A model generated the notes under the pieces. That model had not been told where the DNA came from. It worked only from the letters and a program-made list of their open reading frames with translations, and did not search any database. Positions 1 to 7,083 of a stretch of DNA of 15,275 nucleotides are shown one piece after another (the stretch's first letter is position 1; each line of letters opens with the position of its first letter). The position numbers were made by a program, and so were the translations under genes. Source of the DNA: Chloroflexota bacterium (lineage in GTDB: Bacteria; Chloroflexota; Anaerolineae; Aggregatilineales; Phototrophicaceae); NCBI GenBank assembly GCA_010092805.1, contig JAADYY010000393.1:1-15275 (forward strand). The letters run 5' to 3'.

Positions 1-2388
1 AACGCGGCCCAATGGGACATCGTCCGTGCGCTCGCCGATCCAAACCGGCCCGGCGGGTTGTTCGTCGTCGGTGACCCGAAGCAGAGTATCTATGCATTTC
101 GCGGCGCAGATGTGAGTGTGTTTGCCGCTGTGCGCCGCGCGATCTGTGCGGTGGGTGGGCAGGAGGTCGCGCTGGCGCGGTCGTTCCGGGCGCATCAACC
201 GCTGGTGAACTGCTTCAACGATCTGTTTGGGCGGCTGCTCACCCGCGACGATCACAGCACGGTGCGCGACTATCAGATCGCGTACGATACGCCGATGTCC
301 GCGCACCGTGCAGACGCGCCGAACACCGCGCCGGCGCTCGAACTGCTGTTGATCAGCCGCGATGACGCACCCAGCGACACCGATAACCAATCTGACGAGA
401 TCCGCCGTCTGGAAGCGCGGGCGTTGGCGTGGCACCTGCGCCGGATCGTCGAAGTCGAGCAGCGCTTGATCTGGGACAAGGCGCAAAAACAGGTGCGGCC
501 CGCCACATACGGCGACATTACGCTGCTGTTCCGCGCGATGACTCACGTCACCCTGTATGAAGCCGTGTTCAAAGCGGCGGGGCTGCCGTTCGTAACCATC
601 GCCGGGCGCGGCTACTACGACCGCCAGGAAATCTGGGATCTGCTCAATTTGCTGCGCGCGCTCTATCACCCGGCGGATCATCTGTCGTTGGCGGCGGCGC
701 TGCGCTCCCCGCTGTTCGGCTTCAGCGATGATGCCTTGCTGGCGCTGCGCCTCGACTCCTCGGTTGGGTTGTGGGAAGCGCTGCGCACTCCGCCGGCTCA
801 CCTGCCCGCCGAAGATCAGGTGGCGGTGACCTTCGCGGCGCAGACACTCACCGACCTGCGGGGGATGGCCGGGCGGGTCACGATTGCGGAACTGCTGCGG
901 GCCGCGCTCGAAGCGACGGGGTACCTCGCCACCCTGACCGGCCTGCCCGACGGCACCCGGCGGCGCGGCAACGTCGAAAAACTGCTCGAAAAAGCGCGTT
1001 CCAGCGGCAAGATCACGCTGGGGGCGTTTTCGCAGTACCTCGATGACCTGAGCGCGCGCGAAGTCCGCGAAGGCGAAGCGCTGCTCGAAGTCGCCGACGC
1101 CGTCAGGCTGATGACCGTTCACAGCAGCAAGGGGTTGGAATTTCCGATAGTTGGGCTGGTCGATGCCTCACGCGAGCGGTCGCGGCGGGATACAGCGATG
1201 CTAACGCGCGATCCGGCGGTGGGCTGGGCGTGCCGTGTTTACGACGCGGAAACGCAGCGCTTTGAGAGTCCGTTTGCATATCGCCGGGCACAGGTGCTGC
1301 ACGATTTGCGTGACGAGGCCGAAAGCCGCCGCCTGCTGTACGTCGCCGCGACGCGCGCCGGGGATCATCTGCTGGTGAGCGGGCAAACACGAACCAATGC
1401 CGACGGCTTGCTGACGGCGCGCGGCTGGCTCGGCTGGCTGATTGACGCACTCGAATTGCAGGATCACGTGTTGCAGGACGATACGGTCGTGCCGTATACC
1501 TGGGGCGAAGCGCGCGTGATGTTCCCCAACTTGGCGGATCTGGATGAGATGCCGGCGGCGGTTGAACCGCTGGCCGACTGGGATCAAACGCCGCTGCCGT
1601 TCGCAGAGGTGCAGCCGCCGGCGCTGCTGGCCCACTTGCACCCCGAACCCGACGCCCCGGCCCGCTCGATGACCGCTTCGCAGATCGCCGATCTGGGTGG
1701 GGCGGTCTACGGCACGCCCGATACCCAGCGCGCTGCACACGAGGATCGCTGGCGGCGGGGGGTGCTCCAGGCCGCGCCTGCCTACATCCCGGCGGTGAGC
1801 GGCAAGGATCGCACGATCCCGCAGCGCACCCTCGGCGAGATCGTCCACAAGGCGCTGCAATGGTGGCAATCCGATGCTACTGAGGACGAAGTCCGTGAGC
1901 TGCTGCGCTGCTACGCCTGGGAAGAAGGCGTGGTGGAGGTCGCCGCGCGCGAAGCTGCGGCCACCCGCGCCTACGATCTGCTGCGCAAGGTGCTCAACAG
2001 CGACCTGCACCAACGCTTGCTCAACGCTTCACAGGTGTTCCGCGAAGTTCCGGTGGTCTATCAGACGGACAAACGCCTGATTCACGGTATTATTGATGTG
2101 CTGTTCCAGCGCCCTGATGGTGTGTGGGTGGTGGTGGATTACAAGACTTCATTCGTGGCAGCGCAGCCGGATATGGCGCAGTTGCAAGCACATGCGCGCC
2201 GCTATCATTTGCAGGTGGGCGTGTACGCGCAGGCGGTGGCCGCGCTGCTGCACATCGAGGCACCAGACGTCTACATCCACTACATCGCGCACGAACAGAC
2301 GGTCGCGGTTGCGCCGGACGCTTGGCGCGGGGCGCTGGCCCAACTCGAAGATCATATCGGCAAGTTGACAGGGTTGACACACACATGA
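1..2388 (+). CDS. addA: AddA-type UvrD-family helicase with C-terminal PD-(D/E)XK nuclease, 5'-truncated
   Basis: The reading frame is open from the first base, so the start lies outside the window; 795 residues remain of a family usually near 1,200. Numbering codons from base 1, I see superfamily 1 motif III (GDPKQSIYAFRGAD from codon 24), a motif V region (VHSSKGLEF near 374), motif VI (RRLLYVAATRA near 443), and a RecB-family nuclease: GEIVHKAL (His616), DYK (Asp713, Lys715) and QVGVY (Gln738-Tyr742). The residues NAAQWD at the very start follow directly on what would be the Walker B DEFQDT motif. All visible catalytic residues are intact. The family acts with AddB to resect double-strand breaks for RecA-dependent recombination in the cytoplasm; addB would be expected upstream, out of view. 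The nuclease end supports AddA over PcrA/UvrD. The stop overlaps the next start. Confidence 0.9.
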   Translation, partial: NAAQWDIVRALADPNRPGGLFVVGDPKQSIYAFRGADVSVFAAVRRAICAVGGQEVALARSFRAHQPLVNCFNDLFGRLLTRDDHSTVRDYQIAYDTPMSAHRADAPNTAPALELLLISRDDAPSDTDNQSDEIRRLEARALAWHLRRIVEVEQRLIWDKAQKQVRPATYGDITLLFRAMTHVTLYEAVFKAAGLPFVTIAGRGYYDRQEIWDLLNLLRALYHPADHLSLAAALRSPLFGFSDDALLALRLDSSVGLWEALRTPPAHLPAEDQVAVTFAAQTLTDLRGMAGRVTIAELLRAALEATGYLATLTGLPDGTRRRGNVEKLLEKARSSGKITLGAFSQYLDDLSAREVREGEALLEVADAVRLMTVHSSKGLEFPIVGLVDASRERSRRDTAMLTRDPAVGWACRVYDAETQRFESPFAYRRAQVLHDLRDEAESRRLLYVAATRAGDHLLVSGQTRTNADGLLTARGWLGWLIDALELQDHVLQDDTVVPYTWGEARVMFPNLADLDEMPAAVEPLADWDQTPLPFAEVQPPALLAHLHPEPDAPARSMTASQIADLGGAVYGTPDTQRAAHEDRWRRGVLQAAPAYIPAVSGKDRTIPQRTLGEIVHKALQWWQSDATEDEVRELLRCYAWEEGVVEVAAREAAATRAYDLLRKVLNSDLHQRLLNASQVFREVPVVYQTDKRLIHGIIDVLFQRPDGVWVVVDYKTSFVAAQPDMAQLQAHARRYHLQVGVYAQAVAALLHIEAPDVYIHYIAHEQTVAVAPDAWRGALAQLEDHIGKLTGLTHT

Positions 2389-3356
2389 TGCGACGATTGA
2401 TCGGCCAACTGCCTAACTGGGCACGCGCGGAGCACCCCGTCCTGCGCTACGAACTCGGACGTTCGGCCCGCCCGCCGCTGCGGGTGCGGCTCTTGCGGGC
2501 GTTTCTGGTTGTGGTGATCGGGTTGGTGCTGCTGGGCGGCAGCTACCTGATCGCCACCGATTTGCTGCGGCAGCCGCTGCCAACGGGTCTCACCGCGCCG
2601 CTCAATGAGATTCTGTTCTGGCCGCTGCTGGCCGTGCAGGTGATCATGGGGGCGATGGCCTTAACACTGACCGCCAACGTGGTCGGCGACGAGATCCGCC
2701 GCCAAACCTGGGACAATCTGCGGGCCACCGAAAGCGGTGCCGAACTGACGCTGCGGGCGCGCTGGGCGCTGGTCTTCTATCGGGTGCGTGGGCTGCTGGC
2801 GCTGATCATTGTGCTGCGGGTGGTGCTGATCGTCGGGATTCTCTACGACCTGACCGCCTTTGAAGGGCGTTACCTCTCGCTCCTGATCACGGGCATCGAG
2901 CCGACGATCCCGGAGTGGCTGGGGGTGCTGATGGTCTCCTTCTTGATGACTTCGGCACTGCTGCTGCCACTGACGGCGGTCGGCTTTGATGCGTCGCTGG
3001 GGCTGTGGATTTCGGCGGTGATTCAGCAGCGGACGTACAGCACGCTGGTGCAGGGGCTGTTCATCCTCATCCGCATCGGGATCACGGCGGGGTTGCTGTG
3101 GTTCACAACGCAGTGGCTGGTTGTGGGGTCGCTCCCGGCGACGGATGTGGGCAGTTGGGCGCTGTTATTCGGTTATGGCGCGATTGGCGATTGGGGCCTG
3201 GCCTTCCTGAATTTGCAGCGCTACAGCGACATCTGGACGCTTGTGCCCTATGGTATCTTCCTGGGGGCGGCGCTGCTGCTGTTTGCGTTGGTACAGGCCG
3301 CCGTCGCTGATCAGGTTTTGGTGCTGGCGGTACGGCGTGCACAGCGGCGCGGCTGA
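2385..3356 (+). CDS. ABC-2-like multi-pass membrane protein (permease subunit)
   Basis: This is a 323-residue integral membrane protein. About six hydrophobic segments are visible, near residues 40-58, 78-100, 136-156, 178-200, 224-247 and 288-308. A basic amphipathic N-terminus comes first, and a cytosolic loop after the second segment contains EIRRQTWDNLRAT (near 103-114). That loop resembles the region before the core helices of ABC-2 permeases that contacts the ATPase. The start at 2385 overlaps the helicase stop in ATGA; a second ATG at 2388 follows at once and cannot be excluded. No strong Shine-Dalgarno is visible, which suits translational coupling. No ATP-binding subunit is encoded in the visible neighbourhood, so the substrate and even the transporter role are inferred from topology and the loop motif. 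It could be a membrane protein of another family. Confidence 0.72.
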   Translation: MMRRLIGQLPNWARAEHPVLRYELGRSARPPLRVRLLRAFLVVVIGLVLLGGSYLIATDLLRQPLPTGLTAPLNEILFWPLLAVQVIMGAMALTLTANVVGDEIRRQTWDNLRATESGAELTLRARWALVFYRVRGLLALIIVLRVVLIVGILYDLTAFEGRYLSLLITGIEPTIPEWLGVLMVSFLMTSALLLPLTAVGFDASLGLWISAVIQQRTYSTLVQGLFILIRIGITAGLLWFTTQWLVVGSLPATDVGSWALLFGYGAIGDWGLAFLNLQRYSDIWTLVPYGIFLGAALLLFALVQAAVADQVLVLAVRRAQRRG

Positions 3357-3573
3357 TGGCCGTACACTGGAATTCAGGCTGGGGGCCGGGGTAATGGCGG
3401 GTACGCTCGCTCCAATGCCGTCTTCTATCTATCATCTTCTATCACATACCCATTAGAATAGATGTGTGCAGTGGGGTGACGTTTGACGCTGACGCTCGCG
3501 CTGTGCTTACTTCAACGGCTGCATAGACGGCTGCATAGTCTGCAATCATGGGCAAAATGGGATAGAAACGACG
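3357..3573 (+). promoter_or_regulatory. Leader region of the receiver-flavoprotein/kinase pair
   Basis: This 217-base non-coding gap is the only candidate promoter space for the two genes at 3574-6617. It holds a pyrimidine-rich stretch (3421-3446), a -10-like TAGAAT at 3454-3459 without a matching -35, a -35-like TTGACG at 3483-3488 without a convincing -10 at 16-18 bases, and a tandem 12-base repeat at 3515-3538. No rho-independent terminator for the upstream permease gene stands out. Promoter placement is therefore unresolved. Confidence 0.4.
3515..3538 (+). repeat. Perfect tandem repeat, 2 x 12 bp (ACGGCTGCATAG)
   Basis: Two identical copies of ACGGCTGCATAG lie head to tail at 3515-3526 and 3527-3538, followed by a partial echo (TCTGCA). 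The block ends 35 bases before the start of the receiver-flavoprotein gene. The position fits an operator or a slippage product; the sequence does not say which. Confidence 0.85.
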
Positions 3574-5229
3574 ATGGCGAAGCCGGTAATTCTTTCACTT
3601 GATGATGATCCTGAAGTTTTACGCGCGGTGGAACGCGATCTGCGCCGCGAATTTGGCCGCGAGTACCGCGTGATGCGTGCCAATTCCGGTGCTGACGCGC
3701 TGGATGCGCTGGAAAAGATCAAACTCCGCAACGACCCGGTCGCACTGTTCCTCGTGGATCAGCGGATGCCGGAGATGACGGGGGTTGATTTTCTGGGCAA
3801 GGCGCTGCCCCTGTTCCCCGATGCGAAGAAGGTGCTGCTCACGGCTTACGCCGATACCAACGCCGCAATCGAGGCGATCAACTCGATCAAGCTCGACCAC
3901 TACTTGATGAAACCCTGGGACCCGCCGGAAGAAAACCTCTACCCGGTGCTGCACGACCTGCTCGATCAATGGCAGTCGTCGTATCGCCCGCCGTTTGAGG
4001 GGCTGCGGCTGGTTGGCTATCAATGGTCATCCGAGTCGCACCAGATCAAAGATTTTCTGGCGCGCAACCGCCTGCCGTATCGCTGGCTGGATGTCGAGAC
4101 CGACCCCGACGCTCAGCAGATTATGGACATGGTCGAAGATGCGCGGTTCCCGATGCTGGTCTTTGCAGATGGCTCGATCATCGTGAAACCGACCACTGTC
4201 CAGATCGCGGAGAAGGTCGGGTTGCAGACGCGCGCTGAGCAGCCCTTCTACGATCTGGCGATTGTGGGCGGCGGCCCGGCGGGGCTGGCGGCGGCGGTCT
4301 ACGGTGCTTCGGAGGGGCTGAGCACGGTGCTGATCGAGAGCGAAGCGCCGGGCGGCCAGGCGGGGACCAGCTCGCGCATTGAGAATTATCTGGGCTTCCC
4401 GGTCGGTCTCAGCGGCGGCGATCTGGCGCGGCGCGGGGTCGCGCAGGCCAAACGCTTCGGCGCTGAGATCCTCACGCCCCAGCAAGTGGTGGGCGTGCGC
4501 ATCGAAGATCGGTATCGCATCCTCGAATTGGCCGACGGCGGCGCGATCACCTGCCATGCGCTGATGATCGCCACCGGGGTGTCGTACCGCTATCTGGAGG
4601 TGCCCGGCGTCGAGCGGCTGACGGGCGCGGGCGTGTACTACGGCGCGGCCATGACCGAAGCGCTCTACGTCAAAGATCAGGATGTGTTTGTCGTTGGGGC
4701 AGGCAACTCCGCCGGGCAAGCGGCGATGTACTTCGCCCGCTATGCCAAGACGGTCTACATTCTGGTGCGCGGCGACTCGCTGACCAAGAGCATGTCTCAG
4801 TACCTCGTCGATCAGATTGATGGCACAGAAAATATCAAGGTGCTGCTGCGCACCGAAATCCGGGAAGTACACGGCGATGATCACCTTGAGGCGGTCACCA
4901 TCGTCAACCGCGACACCGAAGAACTGACCCAAATGCCGGGCGTGTCGCTGTTTGTGTTCATCGGCGCGCAGCCCCGCACCGATTGGTTAGCTGGCGTGAT
5001 CGAGCGCGACGCGAAAGGCTTCATCCTCACCGGGCCAGACATCATGCCGGACGGCCACAAGCCACCGACGTGGAATCTGGATCGCAACCCGTTTTTGCTG
5101 GAAGCCAGCGTGCCCGGTATTTTTTCGGCGGGGGATGTGCGGTTTCGTTCGGTGAAGCGGGTGGCGTCGGCGGTCGGCGAAGGCTCGATTGCCGTGCAGT
5201 TCATCCACCAATATTTGGGGGATTTGTGA
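3574..5229 (+). CDS. Receiver / glutaredoxin-like / thioredoxin-reductase-like fused flavoprotein lacking redox cysteines
   Basis: The protein is 551 residues. Residues 5-130 form a CheY-like receiver with acidic Asp10-Asp12, phospho-acceptor Asp62 (LVDQRMPEMTG), Thr90 and Lys113. Residues 144-217 look like a glutaredoxin/thioredoxin fold with a conserved cis-proline position (FPML, Pro193), but WSSES replaces the CxxC. Residues 227-551 form a TrxR-like pyridine nucleotide-disulphide oxidoreductase with an FAD motif GGGPAG (232-237), a GGQAGTSSRIENYLGFP segment (260-276), an NAD(P) motif GAGNSA (375-380) and the C-terminal SAGDVR (518-523). The TrxR CATC site aligns with GAAM (357-360). Cys327 is the only cysteine in the whole protein. 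Fused receiver/TrxR proteins are a known annotation class, and the loss may be normal for that class; the reaction is not established. The start at 3574 has only a distant GGGA as ribosome site. The gene overlaps the downstream kinase by one base, so phosphorylation of Asp62 by it is likely. Confidence 0.9.
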   Translation: MAKPVILSLDDDPEVLRAVERDLRREFGREYRVMRANSGADALDALEKIKLRNDPVALFLVDQRMPEMTGVDFLGKALPLFPDAKKVLLTAYADTNAAIEAINSIKLDHYLMKPWDPPEENLYPVLHDLLDQWQSSYRPPFEGLRLVGYQWSSESHQIKDFLARNRLPYRWLDVETDPDAQQIMDMVEDARFPMLVFADGSIIVKPTTVQIAEKVGLQTRAEQPFYDLAIVGGGPAGLAAAVYGASEGLSTVLIESEAPGGQAGTSSRIENYLGFPVGLSGGDLARRGVAQAKRFGAEILTPQQVVGVRIEDRYRILELADGGAITCHALMIATGVSYRYLEVPGVERLTGAGVYYGAAMTEALYVKDQDVFVVGAGNSAGQAAMYFARYAKTVYILVRGDSLTKSMSQYLVDQIDGTENIKVLLRTEIREVHGDDHLEAVTIVNRDTEELTQMPGVSLFVFIGAQPRTDWLAGVIERDAKGFILTGPDIMPDGHKPPTWNLDRNPFLLEASVPGIFSAGDVRFRSVKRVASAVGEGSIAVQFIHQYLGDL

Positions 5230-6617
5230 TGTTAGTCGATGAGTTGCGCCATGTGCCGCTGTTCGAGCATCTGAGCGAGTCGCAGTTTGAGTGGCTGGCT
5301 AAAAATGGCGAGAAAACGCAAGTCGATGCCGGGAAGTATTTGTTTCGTGAGGGCGATCCGTCGGAGTATTTCTACGTTGTGATCAACGGCGAACTCCAGA
5401 TCACGCAGACGGTCAACGGCGAAGAGACGATTCTGGCGACGCACAATTCCGGCGGTTTCAGTGGCGAGGTGCCGATGTTGAGCGGCTCGCCGTACATCGC
5501 CAACGCGCGGGCCATTGAGTCGACGGAACTGCTGCGCCTGGATGACGAAGCCTTCCGCGCGATGTTCTCGGTGTGCCCCATCATCGTGAGCAAGTTGTTT
5601 CGGGCGCTGTCCGGGCGCATCCAAACGACGGAAGCCCTCGCCCGGCAGCGCGAGAAAATGGCCGCTTTGGGTGGGCTGGCGGCGGGGTTGGCGCACGAAC
5701 TCAACAACCCGGCTGCCGCTGCCCGGCGCGCCGCTGATGATCTATTCGATACGATGACCGAACTGCGTCGCCTGACGGCCAAGCTGGGGGGCCAACTCAC
5801 CGCCGATCAATTTGATCTGCTGACGCGGTATCAGGACGAAGGGGCCGAGGCGCTGCGCAACCCCGAAGCGCTCGATTCGCTGGAACGCAGCGACCGCGAA
5901 GACGACGTGGGCACATGGCTCGATGATCACGATGTGGACGATGGCTGGGAAATGGCCGGGCTGTTGGTGGATGGTGGCATGGATGTTGACCGCCTGGAAG
6001 CATTGGCCGATGAATTGAGCGACACGGAGCTGATCGACGCGGTGAGCTGGCTCCGGCATTCGCTGGGCGCGACACAACTGCTGTTCGAGGTTGGCCGCAG
6101 CACTGGGCGCATCTCCGAACTGGTGAAGGCGGTCAAATCCTACTCGTATATGGATCAAGCGCCGTCGCAGATGATCGATCTGCATCGTGGGCTGGAAGAC
6201 ACGCTGATGATCATGCGTTACAAGCTGCGTGAGCATCACATCACCATCGACCGTCACTTCGACCCCGCTGTGCCGCCGATCTCGGCGTTCGGCAGCGAAC
6301 TGAACCAGGTGTGGACGAACATCATCGACAACGCCATTGATGCGCTGGGCGATCAGGGCAATATCACGGTGAGTACGCGGCTCGATGGCGACTCGGTGTG
6401 GGTCGAGATCGCCGACGATGGGCCGGGGATTCCAGAAGAGATTCAGTCGCGGATTTTTGAGCCGTTCTACACGACGAAGGATGTGGGCAAAGGGACAGGC
6501 TTGGGATTGGACATCGTCCACCGGATCATCGTCAACCGGCACAACGGTGACATCGAACTGGAATCGCAGCCCGGCGCGACTCGCTTCAAAATCCGTCTGC
6601 CGATTCAGCGCGATTAG
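5229..6617 (+). CDS. Soluble histidine kinase with N-terminal cyclic-nucleotide-binding-like domain
   Basis: The protein is 462 residues with no membrane segment, so it is probably cytoplasmic. Residues 10-128 match the cNMP-binding/CRP fold (PLFEHLSESQ, GKYLFREGDPSEYFYVVINGEL, FSGEVPML). Glu80 of the phosphate-binding cassette is present. The position of the cAMP-contacting Arg of CRP appears to hold Tyr89 in GSPYIANARA, so the ligand may not be cAMP. The H-box GLAAGLAHELNNP gives His156. The ATPase domain shows the N-box (NIIDNAIDAL, Asn364/Asn368), DDGPG (396-400), FEPFYTTK and GTGLGL (422-427). About 100 residues, rich in Asp/Glu (near 172-275), separate the H-box helix from the second dimerisation helix (VGRSTGRISELVKAVKSYSYM). 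The ATG at 5229 sits within TGATG, overlapping the upstream stop, and places the conserved domain right at the N-terminus. The receiver-flavoprotein upstream is the likely partner. Confidence 0.9.
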   Translation: MLVDELRHVPLFEHLSESQFEWLAKNGEKTQVDAGKYLFREGDPSEYFYVVINGELQITQTVNGEETILATHNSGGFSGEVPMLSGSPYIANARAIESTELLRLDDEAFRAMFSVCPIIVSKLFRALSGRIQTTEALARQREKMAALGGLAAGLAHELNNPAAAARRAADDLFDTMTELRRLTAKLGGQLTADQFDLLTRYQDEGAEALRNPEALDSLERSDREDDVGTWLDDHDVDDGWEMAGLLVDGGMDVDRLEALADELSDTELIDAVSWLRHSLGATQLLFEVGRSTGRISELVKAVKSYSYMDQAPSQMIDLHRGLEDTLMIMRYKLREHHITIDRHFDPAVPPISAFGSELNQVWTNIIDNAIDALGDQGNITVSTRLDGDSVWVEIADDGPGIPEEIQSRIFEPFYTTKDVGKGTGLGLDIVHRIIVNRHNGDIELESQPGATRFKIRLPIQRD

Positions 6618-6651
6618 CCCAGTTGGGCCGATCAACGGCGTGCTGATCGAC

Positions 6652-6683
6652 TGGGGCGTTCAGGCGTTCACAAGGACGCCCCA
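6652..6683. terminator. Inverted repeat at a convergent junction, possible bidirectional terminator
   Basis: TGGGGCGT at 6652-6659 is perfectly complementary to ACGCCCCA at 6676-6683, with a 16-base loop. It lies in the 85-base gap between the ends of the kinase (+) and methylglyoxal synthase (-) genes. No T-run follows on either strand, so intrinsic termination is not certain. Confidence 0.5.
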
Positions 6684-6702
6684 ATCCGAGGCGCTGGGCC
6701 AT

Positions 6703-7083
6703 CTAGAGTGCTTTCGGCGAAATAACGAAGGCGGCGGTAGAGGCGTTGGTCGCCAATGGCACATCATGCACGTTGCACAGCCGCAGCAGCATGTTGATGT
6801 CGGGATCGTGCGGGTGTTTGCTCAACGGGTCGATGAAGAAGAAGACGGCCTCGACACGGCCTTCGGCGACCTGTGCGGCAATCTGCGCGTCGCCGCCGAC
6901 CGGGCCAGACAGCATCCGGTTGACTTCCAGCCCCGTGTGATCGGCCAGCAGCTTGCCGGTGGTGCCGGTCGCCACCAGATAATAGCGGGCCAGCGTCTCT
7001 TTATTGGCCTGCACAAAGGCCAGCATCTCGGCTTTCTTGTTGTCATGCGCGATCAGCGCGACGGTTTTGCGCGGTTCAGTCAT
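6703..7083 (-). CDS. mgsA: Methylglyoxal synthase
   Basis: The 126-residue protein converts dihydroxyacetone phosphate to methylglyoxal plus phosphate, a bypass of lower glycolysis used when sugar phosphates accumulate. The sequence aligns along its length with E. coli MgsA from memory: the HD pair (His13-Asp14), the phosphate-binding ATGTTG (38-43), the SGPVGGD segment whose Asp65 corresponds to the catalytic Asp71 of E. coli, FIDPL (Asp85), HPHDPD (His92, Asp95) and ATNASTA. It is shorter than the E. coli enzyme (about 150 residues), lacking the C-terminal extension. The ATG at 7083 has a GGAG seven bases upstream. The start overlaps the end of the glycosyltransferase gene by 8 bases, so it is the last gene of that operon and probably translationally coupled to it. 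Confidence 0.95.
   Translation of the reverse strand: MTEPRKTVALIAHDNKKAEMLAFVQANKETLARYYLVATGTTGKLLADHTGLEVNRMLSGPVGGDAQIAAQVAEGRVEAVFFFIDPLSKHPHDPDINMLLRLCNVHDVPLATNASTAAFVISPKAL

Noticed and set aside
3421..3446. Pyrimidine-rich stretch as a small repeat or CRISPR remnant
   Set aside because: It consists of irregular TCTATC-like words without spacers or regular period.
3548..3565. Five-codon upstream frame (MGKMG) before the flavoprotein
   Set aside because: It has no ribosome site of its own, and short frames like this arise by chance.
4027..4932. Open 301-codon frame antisense to the flavoprotein gene
   Set aside because: It lies wholly opposite a gene with clear domains, is rich in Arg/His/Gln as expected of a GC-rich shadow frame, and shows no recognisable motif.
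5742..6635. Open 297-codon frame antisense to the kinase
   Set aside because: It is antisense to the conserved ATPase domain and has shadow-frame composition and no motif.
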